A stretch of 64,000 nucleotides of DNA from Palsa-504 sp963744005 (GTDB taxonomy: Bacteria > Actinomycetota > Actinomycetes > Streptosporangiales > Streptosporangiaceae): the NCBI GenBank assembly GCA_963744005.1, contig CAVURU010000003.1, forward strand, positions 3,472,001-3,536,000, in the 5' to 3' direction. The translations under genes were made by a program, and so were the position numbers. Shown piece after piece: positions 59,925 through 64,000 of this stretch (positions are counted from its first letter, which is position 1; every line of letters begins with the position of its first letter). The notes under the pieces are model-generated. The model was not told where the DNA came from. It saw only the letters and a program-made list of their open reading frames with translations, and searched no databases.

Positions 59925-60437
59925 TCAGGGAACGACGATCACCGGGCAGCGGGCGTGCCGGGCCAGCCAGCCCGAGACGGAACCCGCAATACGGTGCCAG
60001 ACGTGCGTGGGCGCCCCGATGACCAGCGCGTCGGCGCTGAATTCCTCGGCCGCCGCGGCCAGCTCCCGGGCCGGGCTGCCGCGCCGGGTCCGGACGTGCA
60101 CGTCGATGTCGGCGCACCCGGTCACCTGGTCCAGCTCGGCCAGCAGCCAGCGTTCCAGCGCCTCCGCGTCCCGTGGCACGCCCACCACCTGGCCGGTCAG
60201 CGGCTCGCAGTACACCCCCGAGGAGCACACGTACACGATGAGCAGCGGCCGCCCCAGCCGGATGGCCAGCCCGGAGGCGTAGGCCAGGGCGTTACGGCTG
60301 GGCCCGGAGCCGTCGTAGCCGGCGACGACCGGATGCTCGAACCGCAGCGCGGGCAGGCCGGCGCGCTGCCGCGGCCGGCTGGCCGGCTGGCCGGGTTCCG
60401 GCTGGCCCGGTGACGGGCGTGACTCTGCCTGATCCAT
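59925..60437 (-). CDS. Universal stress protein (UspA family)
   Basis: 170 residues from the ATG at 60437. After a Pro/Gln/Arg-rich N-terminal extension (about 35 residues) comes a single Usp domain: HPVVAGYDGSGPSRNALAYA (with the Asp of the nucleotide pocket), LLIVYVCSSG and ADALVIGAPTHVWHRIAGSV. The end SGWLARHARCPVIVV holds the Gly-x-(9)-Gly-Ser/Thr-type loop in a changed form. Binds ATP or AMP; acts in dormancy and stress. The N-terminal extension is unusual and may be disordered. Monocistronic. Confidence 0.9.
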   Translation of the reverse strand: MDQAESRPSPGQPEPGQPASRPRQRAGLPALRFEHPVVAGYDGSGPSRNALAYASGLAIRLGRPLLIVYVCSSGVYCEPLTGQVVGVPRDAEALERWLLAELDQVTGCADIDVHVRTRRGSPARELAAAAEEFSADALVIGAPTHVWHRIAGSVSGWLARHARCPVIVVP

Positions 60438-60642
60438 CGTCCGCGTCCTAGCGGAAGACCGTCTTTCCGGCAGCCATACCAGAGGGATGCCCCGGATTCC
60501 CGGCCTTACTCGTATTTGAAGAGCACTATAGATCAGCACAGCCCTATCTGGTTAGTACCCAGGCGGCTGCACTGTGCTAGAGAATTTCCACCCCGGGTGG
60601 CCCGGCGTGGCACGATGGCCAGGTGACCGCAGAGCAGGCGGG

Positions 60643-62487
60643 ATGATGCGAGGGCCCGACGCCACGGCACGCGCCGTGATCGAGTGCGCGGCCGACGCGA
60701 TCGTCGCGTTCGGCACCGACCGCACCGTGCTGCTGTGGAACCCGGCCGCCGAGCGGATGTTCGGCTGGGCCGAGGCCGAAGTGGTCGGCCTGGAGCCGCA
60801 GATCATCCCCGAGGAACTGAAGGCCGAGCACAACGCCGTCCTGGAGCGGGTCCGCGGCGGCGGGCAGATCTCCTTCGCCACCCGCCGGGTGCGCAAGGAC
60901 CGCACCGTGATCGACGTGCGGATCGACACCAGCGCGCTGACCGGCGACGACGGCGAGGTGACCGGCTGGGTCAACGTCTGCCACCAGGCCGGGGAAGACG
61001 ACGTGGCCCGGCACTACATGGCCGAACGGGCCCGGGTGGTACGCCGGCTCGGCGACGTGGTCGCGGACATGAACGCGCAGCGCGACCTGGAATCGGTGCT
61101 CGACCGCATCGCGGCCAGCCTGCGCGAGCTGACCAGCGCCGACGCGGGCGGCTTCGTGCTCATCGAGGAGGACACGCTGCGCCTGGTCAGCACGGCCGGG
61201 CTGCCCGCCCGGCTGCGCGGGCGGACCGCCGCGCTGCCCGACAGCCTGGTCGGCGAGCTGATGGCCTCGGGCAAGACGGTCATGATGGCCACCGGAGAGT
61301 CCGGCGGGTTCGACGACCTGATCTGGTCGGCCCTGCCGGGCCTGCACACCATCGCGCTGAGCCTGTCGCACGTGGCCGGCCTGCCCTACGGCGCGCTGTA
61401 CGCGCTGTACAGCCGGCGCCGGCTCAGCCACGTCGAGCTCGAGCTGCTCGAGCTGCTCGCCGGGCACGCCGGCGTGGCGCTGACCAACGCCATGGCCTTC
61501 GAGGAGGTGGTCCGGCAGCGGGCCCACGAGCGGGCCGTCATCGACGGCAGCGCGGACGGCATCGCCGTGCTGGACACCGCCGGGCTGGTGCGCCAGTGGA
61601 ACCCGGCCGCGCACCGCATCACCGGCATCCCGGCCGGGCAGGCCATCGGCAAGTCCCCGCCGTTCCCGCTGCCTGACCCGGACGCGATGCTGACCCACAA
61701 GCTGCCGAACGGCCGGTGGCTCGACGTGCTGTGCACCGCCCTCGCGGACGGCGGGGAACTGGTCATCGACTTCCGCGACGTCACCGCGACCAAGGAACTC
61801 GAGGAGGCCAAGGACCTGTTCCTGGCCACCACGAGCCACGAGCTGCGCACCCCCATCACCGTGGTGCAGGGCTTCGCCAGCACCCTGGCCAGCCGGTGGG
61901 ACCAGCTCGGCGACGCGGAACGGCGGGAGGCGGTGCAGACCATCGCCGAGCGGGCCGGCTCGCTGGGCCGCCTGGTCGAGCAGCTGCTGCTCGGTTCGCG
62001 GGCGGGCGCCGACCAGCTGCCGGTCAGCAACGGGCCCTTCGACCTCGGGGCGGTGCTGCGGGCCGCGGCCGCGGCCTTCCGGGCCCTGTCGGACAAGCAC
62101 GCCGTGGTCGCGGACATCCCGGACGACCTGCCCGCCGCCACCGGCGACACGATGGCCACCGACATCATCGTGGGCCAGCTGCTGGAGAACGCCTTCAAGT
62201 ACTCGCCCGCGGGCGGCACCGTCACCGTCCGGGCCCGCCCGGCCGGGCCGTGGCTCGAGATGACCGTGGAGGACGAGGGCATCGGGATCGCCGACGGGGA
62301 CCACGAGCGGATCTTCGACCGCTTCTACCAGGGCGAGGCGGGCGACCGCCGCCGGTTCGGCGGCGTCGGCATCGGGCTGTTCATCGTCCGCCGGCTGGCC
62401 GAGGCCCAGCACGGGCAGGTGCTGGCCCGGTCGCGGCCGGAAGGCGGCACGTCCATGCAGCTGCGGCTGCGCCGCGCCGAGCCCTGA
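60643..62487 (+). CDS. PAS-GAF-PAS sensor histidine kinase
   Basis: 614 residues from the ATG at 60643. PAS1 (about 10-125, LLWNPAAERMFGWAEAEVVG) is followed by a GAF domain (about 155-300) and PAS2 (about 310-385, VRQWNPAAHRITGIPAGQAI). The HisKA domain has H399 (LFLATTSHELRTPITVVQGF). The HATPase domain has the N box LLENAFKYSPAGG, G1 VEDEGIGIADGD and G2 RFGGVGIGLFIVRRLAEA. There is no membrane span, so it is a soluble sensor of redox, light or small molecules. No response regulator is adjacent, so it is an orphan kinase. Convergent with the ABC ATPase gene. Confidence 0.93.
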   Translation: MMRGPDATARAVIECAADAIVAFGTDRTVLLWNPAAERMFGWAEAEVVGLEPQIIPEELKAEHNAVLERVRGGGQISFATRRVRKDRTVIDVRIDTSALTGDDGEVTGWVNVCHQAGEDDVARHYMAERARVVRRLGDVVADMNAQRDLESVLDRIAASLRELTSADAGGFVLIEEDTLRLVSTAGLPARLRGRTAALPDSLVGELMASGKTVMMATGESGGFDDLIWSALPGLHTIALSLSHVAGLPYGALYALYSRRRLSHVELELLELLAGHAGVALTNAMAFEEVVRQRAHERAVIDGSADGIAVLDTAGLVRQWNPAAHRITGIPAGQAIGKSPPFPLPDPDAMLTHKLPNGRWLDVLCTALADGGELVIDFRDVTATKELEEAKDLFLATTSHELRTPITVVQGFASTLASRWDQLGDAERREAVQTIAERAGSLGRLVEQLLLGSRAGADQLPVSNGPFDLGAVLRAAAAAFRALSDKHAVVADIPDDLPAATGDTMATDIIVGQLLENAFKYSPAGGTVTVRARPAGPWLEMTVEDEGIGIADGDHERIFDRFYQGEAGDRRRFGGVGIGLFIVRRLAEAQHGQVLARSRPEGGTSMQLRLRRAEP

Positions 62488-62539
62488 CGAGCCCGGGCTG
62501 CTCGCGCCCGGCCTGATGAGGCCGGGCCCCTGACCGGCG

Positions 62540-63358
62540 TCAGACCTCGGCGGTGTGGTCGGCGGGCTGCGGCGCGTCCCGGCGGCGCGGTTCCCCGCCA
62601 GTGGCCTCGATGTAGGCGTCGACGATGGCCGTCACGTCGTCACCCTGCCGGATGACCTGGCCCTTCTCCAGCCAGACGACCCGGTTGCAGCTGGCCTCGA
62701 TCTCAGCCAGGTTGTGCGTGACCAGGAACACCGTCCCGGCTTCGCGGCGCAGTTCCATGATCTTCTCGTGGCTCTTGGCCCGGAAGTTGGCGTCGCCGGT
62801 GGCCAGCGCCTCGTCGATCATCAAGATCTCGTGGCTCTTGGCCGACGCGATGGAGAAACGCAGCCGCTGGGCCATCCCGGAGGAGTAGGTGCGCATCGGG
62901 TAGTCGATGAAGTTGCCGACCCCGGAGAAGTCCACGATGGACTGGTAGCGCTCCTTGACCTCCTGCGGGCTCATGCCCATGGCCAGGCAGCCGAGCACGA
63001 CGTTCCGCTCGCCGGTCAGGTCATCCAGCAGCGCGGCGTTCACGCCGAGCAGGGCGGCCTGCCCGCTGGTGTAGACGCAGCCGCGCTCGGGCGGGAGCAG
63101 GCCGGCGATGGCCTGCAGCAAGGTTGACTTGCCCGACCCGTTCCGGCCGATGATCCCGATGGCGTCGCCGTGCCGGGCCACGAACGAGACGCCGCGCACG
63201 GCGTGCACCTCCCGGACCGACGGCCGGCGCTGGCGCTTGACCACCCGCATCAGCGCCGTGGCCGCGGTGCCCTTGTCGCCGCCCGCGCCGTACACCCGGT
63301 ACACGACGTGCAGGTCATCGACAATAACGGTCGGCTCCGGGCCGCTACCGGTAGGCAT
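62540..63358 (-). CDS. ABC transporter ATPase, polysaccharide/teichoic-acid export type (Wzt/TagH-like)
   Basis: 272 residues. Walker A GIIGRNGSGKSTLLQAIAGL, signature YSSGMAQRLRFSIASA and Walker B ILMIDEALATGDANF are all intact, as is the H-loop VTHNLAEIE. The long N-terminal loop before Walker A (ALMRVVKRQRRPSVREVHAV) is typical of the Wzt/TagH/RfbE group that exports lipid-linked glycans. The ATPase normally pairs with a two-domain permease gene next to it. None is visible within the window on either side, so it is an orphan here or the partner lies elsewhere. The start is the ATG at 63358. Confidence 0.9.
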   Translation of the reverse strand: MPTGSGPEPTVIVDDLHVVYRVYGAGGDKGTAATALMRVVKRQRRPSVREVHAVRGVSFVARHGDAIGIIGRNGSGKSTLLQAIAGLLPPERGCVYTSGQAALLGVNAALLDDLTGERNVVLGCLAMGMSPQEVKERYQSIVDFSGVGNFIDYPMRTYSSGMAQRLRFSIASAKSHEILMIDEALATGDANFRAKSHEKIMELRREAGTVFLVTHNLAEIEASCNRVVWLEKGQVIRQGDDVTAIVDAYIEATGGEPRRRDAPQPADHTAEV

Positions 63359-63512
63359 ACCGAAGACGTTACCGTGCTGGGGCCGCGCTTGCCGCCCGCC
63401 CAGATCGGCGGCGTTCCCGGCGACCCGGCGAGATCAGCGCGGCCCGCGTGTTTCCGCACGGCTCTGACGGGGCATTTCATCGCTCGTACCAGCTTAATGA
63501 GGGGTCGGTTTG

Positions 63513-64000
63513 ATGAGCCACGCTGATGTGGAGGTGACTGAGTCGAGCGCCCTACTGCTCCCGTTCACCGCGTCGAGCGTCGGCGAGGCGCGCCGGCACC
63601 TGGTGTCCGATCTGCTCGGCGCCGGAGTCCGCGGGCTGGTGGTCACCGACGCCGCCCTGGTCATCAGCGAACTGGCCAGCAACGCCCTGCAGCACGGCAA
63701 GCCGCTGCCGGGCGAGGCGATCCGGGTGGCCTGGGAACTGGACGCCGGCTGCGTCCGGGTTTCGGTCAGCGACGGCGGCGGCCCCACCCTGCCTGAGCTC
63801 GGCCAGCCGACGGCCACCGCCATCGGCGGCCGCGGGCTGCGGATCGTGGTCCGGCTGGCCCAGCGATGGGGAACCTCCAACGGGCCCGAGGGCACCCTGG
63901 TGTGGGCCGAAGTCCAGCTCGGGCCGGCGCTGGCCATCGCGGTGCCCGCCTCGGCGGCAGAGAGCGGCTTAAGCCCCGGCCGGCCCGCCGGACGGTCAGG
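63513..64000 (+). CDS. RsbW-like ATP-binding regulatory protein (3' partial)
   Basis: The frame is open from the ATG at 63513 (GAGGGG seven bases upstream) to the window end, 162 codons. The GHKL ATPase motifs of anti-sigma-factor kinases are visible: N box LVISELASNALQHGKPLPG, G1 SVSDGGGPTLPELG and G2 GGRGLRIVVRLAQRWG. These small kinases bind sigma factors or phosphorylate STAS antagonists; in Actinobacteria many exist. The tail after about residue 140 is Ala/Gly-rich and not conserved. The STAS protein at 18227 is a conceivable partner, but it is far away. Confidence 0.85.
   Translation, partial: MSHADVEVTESSALLLPFTASSVGEARRHLVSDLLGAGVRGLVVTDAALVISELASNALQHGKPLPGEAIRVAWELDAGCVRVSVSDGGGPTLPELGQPTATAIGGRGLRIVVRLAQRWGTSNGPEGTLVWAEVQLGPALAIAVPASAAESGLSPGRPAGRS

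Noticed and set aside
1..64000. CRISPR array
   Set aside because: No regularly spaced 25-40 bp direct repeats with unique spacers. The tandem repeats seen (45 bp, 15 bp) have no spacers and are in coding sequence.

Overview
The window is high-GC DNA from an actinobacterium. Strong G/C third positions, frequent GTG/TTG starts and the gene order of the last 18 kb show this: cyclophilin, rhomboid, crgA, class E sortase, pknB, pknA, pbpA, rodA, pstP, fhaB, fhaA and tRNA-Leu. That order is the well-known oriC-proximal cell-wall and cell-division cluster of Actinobacteria. Genus cannot be fixed from the sequence alone; a filamentous or sporulating lineage (Streptosporangiales-like) is a guess.

Layout. 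1-18.2 kb is an accretion zone: an IS110-family transposase with a strong RNA-like hairpin behind it, a low-GC AlbA_2/ATPase regulator with its own operator repeats, a SHOCT protein, an HNH nuclease-like protein with a 15-residue repeat tail, a small membrane protein, a lipoprotein and several unknown genes. Diverged copies of the same non-coding scar sequences recur between them. One scar holds a tRNA-Ala(TGC) 3' half next to a decayed tyrosine integrase. A phosphate block (Pho84-type transporter behind a PHO-box-like repeat, DUF3349, PhoU) sits inside this zone. 18.2-33.4 kb is metabolic and regulatory cargo: STAS protein, alcohol dehydrogenase, DJ-1/PfpI protein with a TetR, CocE-type hydrolases, alpha/beta hydrolase, enoyl-CoA hydratase, DUF3500, a membrane-anchored CbbX-like AAA+ protein, HtrA protease, flavoprotein, a LysM-Rpf protein and a Pr6Pr membrane protein. 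33.5-39.9 kb is a glgX-treY-treZ operon that turns glycogen into trehalose. 39.9-45.4 kb holds a TetR/FAD-monooxygenase pair and a HerA-like ATPase.

From 45.4 kb on the content is core. It starts with a cluster of DnaA-box-like motifs and a GT-C mannosyltransferase, then the division/peptidoglycan cluster: Ser/Thr kinases PknA and PknB, phosphatase PstP and FHA readers FhaA and FhaB regulate PbpA and RodA. The window ends with a universal stress protein, a PAS-GAF-PAS histidine kinase, a polysaccharide-type ABC ATPase and the start of an RsbW-like ATPase.

At least nine single-base reading-frame breaks fall between 15 and 45 kb, and I found none in the core cluster. They are either real decay of accessory genes or local consensus errors; raw reads would decide. 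The strongest leads for something new are the repeat-tailed HNH protein and its island, the IS110 hairpin, the membrane-anchored CbbX-like ATPase, and the layered integration scars.
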